The position numbers and the translations under genes are program-made. Under the pieces are notes generated by a model. The model had not been told where the DNA came from. It did not search any database and worked only from the letters and a program-made list of their open reading frames with translations. 64,000 nucleotides of DNA from an uncultured Pelagibacteraceae bacterium (GTDB lineage: Bacteria; Pseudomonadota; Alphaproteobacteria; Pelagibacterales; Pelagibacteraceae): positions 1 through 64,000 of the forward strand of contig CACJQQ010000001.1 of NCBI GenBank assembly GCA_902595625.1, in the 5' to 3' direction. Of this stretch, positions 1 to 13,696 are shown in pieces (positions within the stretch are counted from its first letter, which is position 1; every line of letters starts with the position of its first letter).

Positions 1-179
1 CTACGATAATTTTTTATGACAGGTTTATATTTCCTAATAATATTAAGATTTTTTTGTCTTTAATCATAATGGGAGTGATATTAGGCAATCTTATTAATCA
101 TTATGTTGAAAGCAAAACTTATAAAATAATGGTAAATTGTTTAGCATTTATATCCGCTTTAATATTAGTAGCAGTTTAA
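1..179 (+). CDS. C-terminal fragment of a multi-spanning membrane protein, TauE/SafE (sulfite exporter)-like permease, truncated by the window edge
   Basis: Open frame from base 3 to TAA at 177-179: ...TIIFYDRFIFPNNIKIFLSLIIMGVILGNLINHYVESKTYKIMVNCLAFISALILVAV*; hydrophobic with a TauE-like 'GxxLGNxI' C-terminal pattern. Not in the supplied ORF track. Confidence 0.6.
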   Translation, partial: TIIFYDRFIFPNNIKIFLSLIIMGVILGNLINHYVESKTYKIMVNCLAFISALILVAV

Positions 180-202
180 TTTAAAAAATTTTTTTCAGTG
201 CA

Positions 203-2956
<2,754 letters not shown>

Positions 2957-3104
2957 GCACAGAAAAAAATTTTCTGTATAAATTAAATTTTTATAAAATA
3001 TTCATCTATTCGAACATTTTTAGATTGTTCATCTATTCGAACAATCGGATATAGATATTGTTTGATTGTTCTTACTGTTTGAACAATCAAAATTGATATT
3101 CATT

Positions 3105-3126
3105 ATTTACAATTTGAAAAAGCTAA
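3105..3126 (-). promoter_or_regulatory. Candidate boxA-like antitermination element upstream of 23S (ITS copy)
   Basis: Reverse complement TTAGCTTTTTCAAATTGTAAAT resembles boxA (E. coli rrn TGCTCTTTAACAATT) and is nearly identical to the copy in the 16S leader. Confidence 0.6.
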
Positions 3127-3133
3127 AGTGTTT

Positions 3134-3209
3134 TGGTGGAGGATAGCGGGATCGAACCGCTGACCTCCTGAATGCAAATCAGGCGCTCTCCCAGCTGAGC
3201 TAATCCCCC
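3134..3209 (-). tRNA. tRNA-Ala (anticodon TGC), CCA encoded
   Basis: Reverse complement GGGGGATTAGCTCAGCTGGGAGAGCGCCTGATTTGCATTCAGGAGGTCAGCGGTTCGATCCCGCTATCCTCCACCA folds as a cloverleaf; anticodon TGC. Confidence 0.97.
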
Positions 3210-3217
3210 GTGAAAAA

Positions 3218-3295
<78 letters not shown>

Positions 3296-3393
3296 TAAGC
3301 ATTTATGAGACACTTTAATTAATAAGAAGAGAAATGAGGACGGCCACATTAACTTAATTTTTTGAGACCAAAAGAAATTTTTTGGTCTTCCTT

Positions 3394-4870
<1,477 letters not shown>

Positions 4871-4980
4871 ATAACGGCGCACACTAGCTTTAATAACTTT
4901 GAGGTAATCAAAGTTATTTTTCGTTAAAGCGTGTACGACAATTTCTTTATTAACCTAGCCGTCCACACTTCTCTTCTTAA

Positions 4981-5002
4981 AATTTACAATTTAAAAAAGC
5001 TA
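4981..5002 (-). promoter_or_regulatory. Candidate boxA-like antitermination element in the 16S leader
   Basis: Reverse complement TTAGCTTTTTTAAATTGTAAAT(T); differs at one position from the ITS copy at 3105-3126. Confidence 0.6.
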
Positions 5003-5072
5003 AGATTTTAATGATTAAAATCTACACACCTCTAGCTACGTTAAAATATTAATTTCGTAGAGGTGAGCGCTG

Positions 5073-5100
5073 GTTTTATTACAATTTTGTTATAAGTCAA
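5073..5100 (-). promoter_or_regulatory. Candidate rrn promoter: -35 TTGACT (5095-5100), 16-nt spacer, weak -10 TAAAAC (5073-5078)
   Basis: Pattern match on the minus strand upstream of the 16S leader; the -10 is poor. Confidence 0.35.
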
Positions 5101-5189
5101 GGCGTATATTCCCTAAAATAACTAGTAAAATAAGGCTTTTTTTGACTACTAACGTTGCAATGGAAAGCTTATTTTTATAAAAAACAACT

Positions 5190-6536
5190 ATGACGATTAT
5201 TCAGAAAATTAATGCCTTTTTAAAAAAAAAACATAGTTTTTTTTCTCTTTTAGACACAAGGGCTCTTCAGATTAATAAGTTTAACCCATTTATAATAGTT
5301 TCTTTTTTAATAATTTTTTCTACTATTTTTTTTATTTCTTCAAACTTAATAGAAAACAAAAATAAGAAAAATGAGGCAAGTTTAGAAGAAATTACTAAAA
5401 CTAATGAATTCTCAAAATTAACAAATTTTTTAATTTCTAAAATAAACAGTCCTTATGAAGAGATAAACTATGTTATCAAGAATAATGATACAATAGAACA
5501 AATACTAAAAAGACTTAAAGTAAGAAATGAAGATATAAGTAATATTTCTATCAAATTAAAACAAAAAAAACTTACTAATATTTATTCAGGAAGAAAACTT
5601 GCACTGGTTATAAAAAAATTAGAAGATGGAACTAGTACCTTAGTAGATCTAAGATATCCAATAAACAACACCTCAAGTATAGAGATAAGAAAGTTTAATG
5701 ATAGCTTTACAGTAAAAGAAAATATTTTACAGCTTTATAAGAAAGAAGTTGTTATAAAAAACGTCATTAAAAATAACTTGTACAATTCAGCTATGGAGTC
5801 TGGTGTAGAGCCAAATATAATTGTTGAGTTTGCTAGAATTTTTGGGTTTGAAGTAGATTTTCAAAGAGATATTAGAAAAGGTGATTGGTTTGAGATTTTA
5901 TATGAAAAATTTGAAGATGATAATAATAAAGTAAGAGATACCGGTAAAATAATTTACGCTTCTATGTATGTAAATGGAGAAGAAATAAATCTTTATAATT
6001 TTAAATTTAATAATGAAGAGGAATACTATGATATTAAAGGAAAAAGCATAACTAAGTCTTTAATGAAAACTCCAATTAATGGTGCTCGATTGTCTTCTTC
6101 TTTCGGAATGAGAAAACATCCAATTCTTGGATATAACAAAATGCACAGAGGAACTGATTTTGCTGCACCCAGTGGCACTCCAATTATGGCCTCGGGATCT
6201 GGAACAGTCACTAGAGCTCGTTGGTGTGGTGGAGGTGGTAACTGCGTTAAGATAAAACATAATTCAACTTATGAAACTATTTATGCTCACATGAAATCGT
6301 TTGCGAAGGGAATTAAAGAAGGAAGAAAAGTAAAACAAGGTCAAATAATAGGTTACGTTGGATCAACGGGACTATCTACCGGTCCTCATTTACATTACGA
6401 AGTAATAGTAAATGGCAAAAAAGTAAATTCTCAAAAATTAAAGTTACCCTCTGGTAAAATTCTCAAAGGTGAAGAAAGAAAGCAATTTGAGTTAGACAGA
6501 ATTAAGATAGATTTAAGATTAGCAAATCTCAGATAA
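5190..6536 (+). CDS. M23 family metallopeptidase (murein endopeptidase, membrane anchored)
   Basis: GMRKHPILGYNKMHRGTDFAAPSGTPIMASGSGTV...GLSTGPHLHYEV LytM/M23 signature; N-terminal hydrophobic segment. Confidence 0.93.
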   Translation: MTIIQKINAFLKKKHSFFSLLDTRALQINKFNPFIIVSFLIIFSTIFFISSNLIENKNKKNEASLEEITKTNEFSKLTNFLISKINSPYEEINYVIKNNDTIEQILKRLKVRNEDISNISIKLKQKKLTNIYSGRKLALVIKKLEDGTSTLVDLRYPINNTSSIEIRKFNDSFTVKENILQLYKKEVVIKNVIKNNLYNSAMESGVEPNIIVEFARIFGFEVDFQRDIRKGDWFEILYEKFEDDNNKVRDTGKIIYASMYVNGEEINLYNFKFNNEEEYYDIKGKSITKSLMKTPINGARLSSSFGMRKHPILGYNKMHRGTDFAAPSGTPIMASGSGTVTRARWCGGGGNCVKIKHNSTYETIYAHMKSFAKGIKEGRKVKQGQIIGYVGSTGLSTGPHLHYEVIVNGKKVNSQKLKLPSGKILKGEERKQFELDRIKIDLRLANLR

Positions 6537-6540
6537 AAGT

Positions 6541-6921
6541 TTAATTTGTAGAAGGTTGGTTTTTTTCTTCTAAAGATTCTTCTTTAGTTAATGATTTATC
6601 TTCTGTAACTGTTTTTTCCACGGACATCTCTCTTCTATCGTTTAATTCATTATACCTTCTTAGGTAATGATCTGCATGTTGTAAATAATTCTGAGCAAGA
6701 ACTGGATCTCCATTGCTTTGAGCATCTTTAGCTAGTTGCTGATATTTTTGCATAGTTTTTTCAACATTGTGAATATTATTCATAGATCCATTTCTACTAA
6801 AGTTTAAATTGCCATTATTGCTAACACCTCCAGTATTAGTATTATTTAATGACCCGCTTCTTCTTCTGAAATTATTTTTTTGTGGTCTAGATCTAAAATT
6901 TCTTCTTCTATTGTTGTTCAT
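6541..6921 (-). CDS. DUF4167 domain-containing protein
   Basis: Arg/Asn-rich N-terminus, then KYQQLAKDAQSNGDPVLAQNYLQHADHYLRRYNE; located next to prmC-prfA as in other alphaproteobacteria. Confidence 0.85.
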   Translation of the reverse strand: MNNNRRRNFRSRPQKNNFRRRSGSLNNTNTGGVSNNGNLNFSRNGSMNNIHNVEKTMQKYQQLAKDAQSNGDPVLAQNYLQHADHYLRRYNELNDRREMSVEKTVTEDKSLTKEESLEEKNQPSTN

Positions 6922-7761
6922 TTATTTGTAGCTGGCTAAAACGCACCTAACGTTGTTTTTATAATCCTTAATAACATGTTTTGTTCTAAAGTTGTTATCA
7001 ATTAATATTTTTGAAACTTTTTTAATCTGCTCATTTCCAATTTCTAGGGCGAGCAATCCTTTAATCTTTAAAATATCTTTGGATTTGTAGATAACTTTTC
7101 TAATAAGGTCAAGCCCATCATTTCCACCATCCAAGGCCATTCTAGGTTCATATTTTTTAATATCATCACTTAAATTTTTAATATCTTTTTTTTTTACGTA
7201 CGGAGGGTTGGATACTATTAGATCAAACCTATTAAAAAATAGATTTTCAAATGATTTATTATAAAATCTTACTCTATTATTTAATTTATGTTTTACAGCA
7301 TTTTTTTTTGCTATTAAAATAGCATCTTTGGAGATATCTACTCCAGTACCAGTAGATTTTGATAAGCTGCTTAAAAGGCTTATAACAATGCAACCTGATC
7401 CTGTGCCAATGTCTAAAATTGATATTTTTTTTCCATTATAAATTTTTACTAGTTCGTCTACTAAAAGCTCTGTCTCAGGCCTAGGTATTAATGTATGTTT
7501 ATTTACTATGAATTTTTTACTCCAAAACTCTTTTTCCTCAAAAATATATGCCATTGGCTCATTTTTAGATCTTCTGTGCAAGAATTCTTGAAAAATTAAA
7601 AAGTCTTTATTATTAATTTTTTGATCTAAATTTGTTAGAATTTCTTCTCTTGATTGATTTAATGTTTTTGAAAGCAAGATTTCAGAATCTAAAATAAAAG
7701 ATGGAATTTTTTTTTCTTTTAATAAATTGGATCCTTTTTTGATTATTTCAAAAGCTCTCAT
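6922..7761 (-). CDS. prmC: Peptide chain release factor N5-glutamine methyltransferase
   Basis: [16 protein letters not shown] and NPPY motifs; adjacent to prfA. Confidence 0.95.
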   Translation of the reverse strand: MRAFEIIKKGSNLLKEKKIPSFILDSEILLSKTLNQSREEILTNLDQKINNKDFLIFQEFLHRRSKNEPMAYIFEEKEFWSKKFIVNKHTLIPRPETELLVDELVKIYNGKKISILDIGTGSGCIVISLLSSLSKSTGTGVDISKDAILIAKKNAVKHKLNNRVRFYNKSFENLFFNRFDLIVSNPPYVKKKDIKNLSDDIKKYEPRMALDGGNDGLDLIRKVIYKSKDILKIKGLLALEIGNEQIKKVSKILIDNNFRTKHVIKDYKNNVRCVLASYK

Positions 7762-8834
7762 GTATTTAAGTTTTCTAGTTTTAAATTTTGCTCTTTAAGT
7801 CTAAGTTCTTGATTCATTTCCTCATGAATTTCTCCACTTAGAAATTCTTCCAGTTTGTGTAGAGTAAGATTAATTCTATGATCTGTAACCCTTCCTTGCG
7901 GGAAATTATAAGTCCTTATTCTTTCAGATCTGTCTCCCGATCCAATTTGACTTCTTCTATTGCTCGATCTCTCTTGATCTTTTTTTCTTTTTTCGGCTTC
8001 ATAAACTCTAGACCTTAATATTTTTAATGCTTTAGCTTTATTTTTGTGTTGAGATTTTTCGTCTTGCTGACTAACGACAACTCCACTTGGAATGTGGGTT
8101 ATTCTAACAGCACTATCCGTAGTGTTCACAGATTGCCCACCCGGTCCTCCAGCTCTAAAAACATCAATTCTTAAATCAGACTCTTTTATTTCAACATCAA
8201 CATCCTCGGCTTCGGGTAATACTGCCACTGTCGCGGCTGACGTATGTACTCTTCCTTGAGTTTCAGTTTCAGGTATTCTTTGTACACGATGAACTCCCGA
8301 CTCATACTTTAAATATGAGTATATATTATCTCCGTTTACAGAAAAAATAACCTCTTTGTATCCTCCAGCTTCACTTTTAGAGATATTAATTATTTCTAAT
8401 CTCCATTTTTTTTTTGAACAAACTTTTTCATACATTTTGAATAAATCAGCACAAAAGAGTGAGGCTTCTAGACCTCCAGTTCCTGCTCTGATCTCTACTA
8501 TTGCGTTTTTATTATCATCTTCATCTTTTGGTAAAAGAAAAATTTTTAAATCATTTTCATATTTTTCTTTTTTTTTTATTAAATCATTTAAATCCTTTTG
8601 AGCTAAATCAATTATTTCTTGATCATTAGATTTATCCTGAACCATTTGAAGTAAGTCTTTTTTCTCATTTTCAAAATTTACGTATTCTCTTGCAGTAGAA
8701 ATAATATTGCCAAAATTTGAGTATTCTTTTGATTTTTTTGCAAATAATTTTGAGTCAATACTACCTGAAGATAGCTCTTTTTCTAAAGCATCATGCTTTG
8801 CGATAATATCCTTAACTTTATCTAGTGGAATCAT
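7758..8834 (-). CDS. prfA: Peptide chain release factor 1
   Basis: GGQ motif ([26 protein letters not shown]). Confidence 0.97.
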   Translation of the reverse strand: MIPLDKVKDIIAKHDALEKELSSGSIDSKLFAKKSKEYSNFGNIISTAREYVNFENEKKDLLQMVQDKSNDQEIIDLAQKDLNDLIKKKEKYENDLKIFLLPKDEDDNKNAIVEIRAGTGGLEASLFCADLFKMYEKVCSKKKWRLEIINISKSEAGGYKEVIFSVNGDNIYSYLKYESGVHRVQRIPETETQGRVHTSAATVAVLPEAEDVDVEIKESDLRIDVFRAGGPGGQSVNTTDSAVRITHIPSGVVVSQQDEKSQHKNKAKALKILRSRVYEAEKRKKDQERSSNRRSQIGSGDRSERIRTYNFPQGRVTDHRINLTLHKLEEFLSGEIHEEMNQELRLKEQNLKLENLNT

Positions 8835-8843
8835 AAATTAATT

Positions 8844-9929
8844 TTAGTCTTTAGTTTTTTCTTCAACTAATTTGACTACCTTGTCAATAATTTCTGAACT
8901 TGCAACTTTTGTATGAGGAACTCCGGAAAGATATAATAAATTGTTATCCTGGCCACCACCAGTTAAACCAATTTCTGTTTGAGCAGCTTCCCCAGGACCA
9001 TTAACTACACATCCTATGATAGACAGGTTGATTGGTTTTTTTATATGTGCTAATTTTTTTTCTAATAACTTGACTGTTTCAATAACTGGAAATGCTTGAC
9101 GAGCACAAGAAGGGCAAGAAATAATGTTTACTCCTTTTGAACGTATTCCCAGAGATTTTAATATTTCGTATCCTGCTTTTACTTCATCCACAGGGTCAGA
9201 TGATAATGAAACTCGTATAGTGTCACCAATTCCTTCCATTAAAAGTTGACCAATACCGATTGAGGATTTAATGCTGCCAGTCAATAACCCTCCTGCCTCT
9301 GTAACACCAAGATGCAAAGGATAATCACAAATTTTTGATAATTCTCTATAAGCTTTAACAGTTAAAAATATGTCAGATGATTTTACACTTATTTTAAAAT
9401 TAAAAAAATCATTGTCTTCAAGAAGTTTTACATTATGTAGAGCGCTCTCTACTAAAGCCTCAGGGCAAGGTTCCTTATATTTTTCTAATAAATTTTTATC
9501 TAATGAGCCAGCGTTAACACCTATTCGTATAGAACAATCATTGTTTTTGGCAGCCTTTATAACTTCTAATATTTTTTGATTTGATCCTATATTTCCGGGA
9601 TTTATTCTTAAACAATTAGCACCCATTTCTGCAGCCTCAATAGCTCTTTTGTAGTGAAAATGTATATCAGCAACGATAGGAACTGAGACTTCCTTAATAA
9701 TTTTTTTAAGCGCTTTAGTAGAGTCTTCATCTGGACAAGAAACTCTAACAATGTCAGCTCCGGCTTCTTCTAAAGAATGGATTTGATTTATTGTTGCCTT
9801 TATGTCCGTAGTTAAAGTGTTTGTCATTGATTGAACCGTTATAGGTGAACCTCCCCCAATAAATACATTTCCAACTTTAATTTTTTTCGTATTTTTTCTC
9901 TTAATTATTCTATGAGGTCTCACTTCCAT
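8844..9929 (-). CDS. ispG: 4-hydroxy-3-methylbut-2-enyl diphosphate synthase
   Basis: [42 protein letters not shown] motifs. Confidence 0.97.
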   Translation of the reverse strand: MEVRPHRIIKRKNTKKIKVGNVFIGGGSPITVQSMTNTLTTDIKATINQIHSLEEAGADIVRVSCPDEDSTKALKKIIKEVSVPIVADIHFHYKRAIEAAEMGANCLRINPGNIGSNQKILEVIKAAKNNDCSIRIGVNAGSLDKNLLEKYKEPCPEALVESALHNVKLLEDNDFFNFKISVKSSDIFLTVKAYRELSKICDYPLHLGVTEAGGLLTGSIKSSIGIGQLLMEGIGDTIRVSLSSDPVDEVKAGYEILKSLGIRSKGVNIISCPSCARQAFPVIETVKLLEKKLAHIKKPINLSIIGCVVNGPGEAAQTEIGLTGGGQDNNLLYLSGVPHTKVASSEIIDKVVKLVEEKTKD

Positions 9930-9930
9930 T

Positions 9931-11142
9931 TTATTCTAATTCAAAAGTTGTGTGTAATTTTTTAATAGCTTTTAAGGTATTATCCTCTTCAATAATAACT
10001 GAGAGTTTTATTTCAGAAGTGGAAATGGCCAAAATATTTATATTTTCATCAGATAAGGCTCTAAACATTCTGTAAGTTACCCCTGGAGTAGAAACCATTC
10101 CTGCACCAACAATCGAAATCTTTGCAACTTTATTATTTTCTACAATCTCTCTATATTTTATTTTAGCGCTCTCTTTAAGTATTTGTTTTGTTTTTAAAAC
10201 ATCATCTCTTTTCACTGTAAACGTTATATCTGTTGTTTTGTGATCTGAAGAAATATTTTGAATTACCATATCTACATTTATTTGAGCTTTGCTCAAAGGC
10301 TCAAAAATATTTGCTGCTACACCAGGTCTATCTTCAACCCCAATAATTGTTACTTTCGCATCATCTTTTGAGTACGCTACACCTGTAACACTTTTTGTAT
10401 AGTCTATATTATCCTGGTTAAAAATTTTTGTTCCTTTTCTTTCGCTAAAGGTTGATTTTACTTCAAGTGGAATATCATACATCATTGCTGTTTGGACAGC
10501 AGATGATTGCATTACTTTTGCTCCTAGTGAGGATAATTCAAGCATCTCATCATAAGAAATTTTATCAATTTTTTTTGCAACTGGTATTTTATTAGGATCC
10601 GACGAATAAACTCCATCTACATCTGTATATATCTCGCAAGTATCCGCACTTAATATTTTAGCTACTGCTACTGCAGTGGCATCGGAGCCACCACGTCCAA
10701 TAGTCGTTATGTCGCCATTTTTTGAAATACCTTGAAAACCAGGTATGATTACCACACCGTCCTCATCTAAAAATTTATTAATCTTGTCTATGTGCATATT
10801 TATTATTCTAGCATTAGAATGCTCGCCATCTGTTAAAATAGGTATCTGCCAATTCATCCATGACTTAGCTTTAATGCCTAATTTTATTAATGCTCCAGAT
10901 AAAAGTGCACTAGTTACTTGCTCTCCAGAAGATAAAAGGACGTCTAATTCTCTCTTGCTAAATTCTTCTGAAATTTCTTTCGAAATTTTAATAAGTTCAT
11001 TGGTCTTTCCTGACATTGCTGAAACTACAGCTATGATTTTATTTCCTGTAGAATGCTCTTTTTTAATAATATTAGCAACATACGATATTCTTTCAACCGT
11101 TCCAACAGAGGTGCCGCCAAACTTTAATACTTTTTTAACCAT
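9931..11142 (-). CDS. lysC: Aspartate kinase
   Basis: KFGGTSVG start; [13 protein letters not shown]-terminal ACT domains. Confidence 0.95.
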   Translation of the reverse strand: MVKKVLKFGGTSVGTVERISYVANIIKKEHSTGNKIIAVVSAMSGKTNELIKISKEISEEFSKRELDVLLSSGEQVTSALLSGALIKLGIKAKSWMNWQIPILTDGEHSNARIINMHIDKINKFLDEDGVVIIPGFQGISKNGDITTIGRGGSDATAVAVAKILSADTCEIYTDVDGVYSSDPNKIPVAKKIDKISYDEMLELSSLGAKVMQSSAVQTAMMYDIPLEVKSTFSERKGTKIFNQDNIDYTKSVTGVAYSKDDAKVTIIGVEDRPGVAANIFEPLSKAQINVDMVIQNISSDHKTTDITFTVKRDDVLKTKQILKESAKIKYREIVENNKVAKISIVGAGMVSTPGVTYRMFRALSDENINILAISTSEIKLSVIIEEDNTLKAIKKLHTTFELE

Positions 11143-11199
11143 TTAAGAATGTAATATAATAATTTATAGATATTTATGTTAAATTAAAAATATTTTTAA

Positions 11200-11928
11200 A
11201 TGAGTACTACTATAAATAAAGAGGAAATTCAAAAGTTTTCAAGATTGGCTGAAGAATGGTGGGATGTTAATGGAAAATTCAAACCACTTCATATGTTTAA
11301 TCCTATAAGAATAGAGTACATAACTGAAATTATAATCAAACATTTCAAATTGGAAAAAGATAAAGATACTTTTTTAAAAGGACTAAATATTTTAGATATT
11401 GGTTGTGGTGGAGGCCTTATAAGTGAGCCTATGGCTAGATTAGGAGCTAATGTGACTGGCATTGATGCTTCGGAAAAAAATATTAAAATAGCAAAGTTAC
11501 ATTCAAAAAAAAACGGCCTGCAAATAGATTATATAAATAAGTCTCCAGAAAATTTAAACGAGAAAGAAAAATTTGATATTATATTAAATCTTGAAATCGT
11601 TGAACACGTAGATAATGTAAAATTGTATATGGCTTCGTGTTATAATTTATTAAAAAAAGGAGGCCTAATGTTTACAGCTACCTTAAATAGATCATTTACT
11701 TCTTACTTAAAAGCTATAATAGGTGCTGAATATATATTAAGATGGCTTCCGATAGGAACTCATGATTGGAACAAATTCATAAAGCCTGAAGAACTGGAGA
11801 AAATACTCAATCAGGAAAAATTTTCTACATTAGATATAAAAGGATTAAAATTTAATCCATTTTTTAAGAAGTGGAAAAAATCAAACGATTTGTCAGTTAA
11901 TTATATTGTAAGTAGTTCAAAAAACTAA
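11200..11928 (+). CDS. ubiG: Ubiquinone biosynthesis O-methyltransferase
   Basis: EEWWDVNGKFKPLHMFNPIRIEYI; LDIGCGGGLISEPMARLGA. Confidence 0.95.
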   Translation: MSTTINKEEIQKFSRLAEEWWDVNGKFKPLHMFNPIRIEYITEIIIKHFKLEKDKDTFLKGLNILDIGCGGGLISEPMARLGANVTGIDASEKNIKIAKLHSKKNGLQIDYINKSPENLNEKEKFDIILNLEIVEHVDNVKLYMASCYNLLKKGGLMFTATLNRSFTSYLKAIIGAEYILRWLPIGTHDWNKFIKPEELEKILNQEKFSTLDIKGLKFNPFFKKWKKSNDLSVNYIVSSSKN

Positions 11929-12347
11929 TTATCTTTGTTGACCCATGGTATTGACAATAAATCTATACCCTCTTCAGCTAAATCTTCTCTCTCTTTAGCG
12001 GTAGTTGTCCCGTATATAGCTTTTTTATTTTTTTTATCGTAATAAACTTCTCTTACTTTTTTGCTAAAATCTTTACCAACATATTCAAAATTTTTTTCAA
12101 TATAATTCCTTAATTTTAAATATTTATTTTTTTCATTCAGAATTTCTTTATCAGTAATTTCAATTTGTTCCTCTTTGATCTTAGAGCTAGACACCATTGG
12201 AGCCATTATAGATTTTTTTATTTTTTTTGAGTTGCAATAAATACATTCTAACATATTTTTTTTGTTTAATTTTTCAAATTCAAATGAGTTAGAAAACCAG
12301 CTTTCAAATTCATGGTCTTGATCACATTTTAAATTATATTTTATCAT
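11925..12347 (-). CDS. DUF1178 family protein
   Basis: MIKYNLKCDQDHEFESWFSNSFEFEKL... N-terminal pattern typical of DUF1178. Confidence 0.85.
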   Translation of the reverse strand: MIKYNLKCDQDHEFESWFSNSFEFEKLNKKNMLECIYCNSKKIKKSIMAPMVSSSKIKEEQIEITDKEILNEKNKYLKLRNYIEKNFEYVGKDFSKKVREVYYDKKNKKAIYGTTTAKEREDLAEEGIDLLSIPWVNKDN

Positions 12348-13652
12348 TCAATTTCTATAATCTGCGTTTATATCTATGTAATCGTGAGTGAAGTCACATG
12401 TATAGCACTTAAAAGCATCATTACCAAGTTTTAAATTTATTTCGATTTCTATTGAACCCCATTGCATATATTCTTTTAATTTTTTTTCATCATATGACTC
12501 AGAGATTTTACCGTTTTCAGCAACAATAAAATTTCCAATCTTTATTTTTAATTTTTTTTGATCAACTATCTCACCTGATTTTCCGATGCCCATTGCAATT
12601 CTTCCCCAATTAGGGTCTTCTCCAGCAACTGCGGTTTTCACTAATGGTGAATTTGCAATTGAAAAAGCAATATTTTTTGCACTTCCTAAAGATTTTGCAT
12701 TTATCACGTTTATGGTTACAAATTTTTTTGCTCCCTCTCCGTCTACAACTACTTGTTTAGCTAGATTTAAACAAAGTTTTTTTAATGCAATTTCAAATTT
12801 TTGAACTGATTTATCATTTAGAGAAATATTTTGACCTATTTTTATTTCTCTAGTAGAAAAAATTGAGATCATGTCATTGGTCGATTGATCGCTATCAACT
12901 GTTATTGCATTAAAAGAATTAGCAACTGATCTTTTTAAAAGAGTTTTCAATAAATTAGAGTTGATGTCAGCGTTAGTAAAGATAAACGATAACATTGTTG
13001 CTAAATTTGGAGCAATCATTCCAGATCCTTTAGCGATACCGCAAATTTTTATTAATTCGTCTCCTATAATTACCTCTTCGTAAGCTAATTTCGGTTTAGT
13101 ATCAGTGGTCATAATTGCAGAAGCCATTTTAATCCAATACATCTTATTATGCTCTTTTCTAAGTCTATCCACTAAATCTGGAAGGCGATCTTTTATTGGT
13201 TCAACTGGAAACTCTTCTCCAATTACACCAGTCGAAGCAAAAATTAAATCTTTAACTTTTACTGTTTCACTAGTGCCTTTTTGATTTTTAGACTCCTTAA
13301 TTGTCAAAACTCTGGACAAATTCTTAGCTAAAGTATCTATGCTCTCTTTCCCTTGCTTGCCAGTAAAAGTATTTGCATTTTTAGTGTTTACTAATAATCC
13401 TTTAATAATTTTTTTATGTGAATTATTATTCCAAGGAATAAATTCAGCTGTAATACTATTTGAAGTAGTTAATGTTGCATAATTTGCACCCTTGGAAAAA
13501 TAAAATAATGCAAGGTCATCTCTTCCGTCTTTGTATAAATCAGCAGATATAGAAGCCATTTCTAATCCATCTATTTGCTTAAGGCTTTGAAACTCGCCCA
13601 TTTTTGATAATTTTGTTTTATCGTTGAGGAAATTTTTAATATTTATAGTCAT
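12348..13652 (-). CDS. argJ: Bifunctional glutamate N-acetyltransferase/amino-acid acetyltransferase
   Basis: GMIAPNLATMLSF; TVAGEDPNWGRI-type motif (KTAVAGEDPNWGRIAMGIGKSG). Confidence 0.95.
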   Translation of the reverse strand: MTINIKNFLNDKTKLSKMGEFQSLKQIDGLEMASISADLYKDGRDDLALFYFSKGANYATLTTSNSITAEFIPWNNNSHKKIIKGLLVNTKNANTFTGKQGKESIDTLAKNLSRVLTIKESKNQKGTSETVKVKDLIFASTGVIGEEFPVEPIKDRLPDLVDRLRKEHNKMYWIKMASAIMTTDTKPKLAYEEVIIGDELIKICGIAKGSGMIAPNLATMLSFIFTNADINSNLLKTLLKRSVANSFNAITVDSDQSTNDMISIFSTREIKIGQNISLNDKSVQKFEIALKKLCLNLAKQVVVDGEGAKKFVTINVINAKSLGSAKNIAFSIANSPLVKTAVAGEDPNWGRIAMGIGKSGEIVDQKKLKIKIGNFIVAENGKISESYDEKKLKEYMQWGSIEIEINLKLGNDAFKCYTCDFTHDYIDINADYRN

Positions 13653-13696
13653 TATTGCTGTTTAATTTCAATTAATAATACATATATAGATGTATA

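Noticed and set aside
6026-6260. Minus-strand ORFs within the M23 peptidase gene
   Set aside because: Antisense to a clear CDS, no recognisable domain; the same applies to the other nested antisense ORFs (e.g. 8356-8601, 9370-9579, 10745-11146, 12586-12804, 39448-39873, 43030-43368, 46232-46507, 46881-47234, 61736-61969, 62348-62545).
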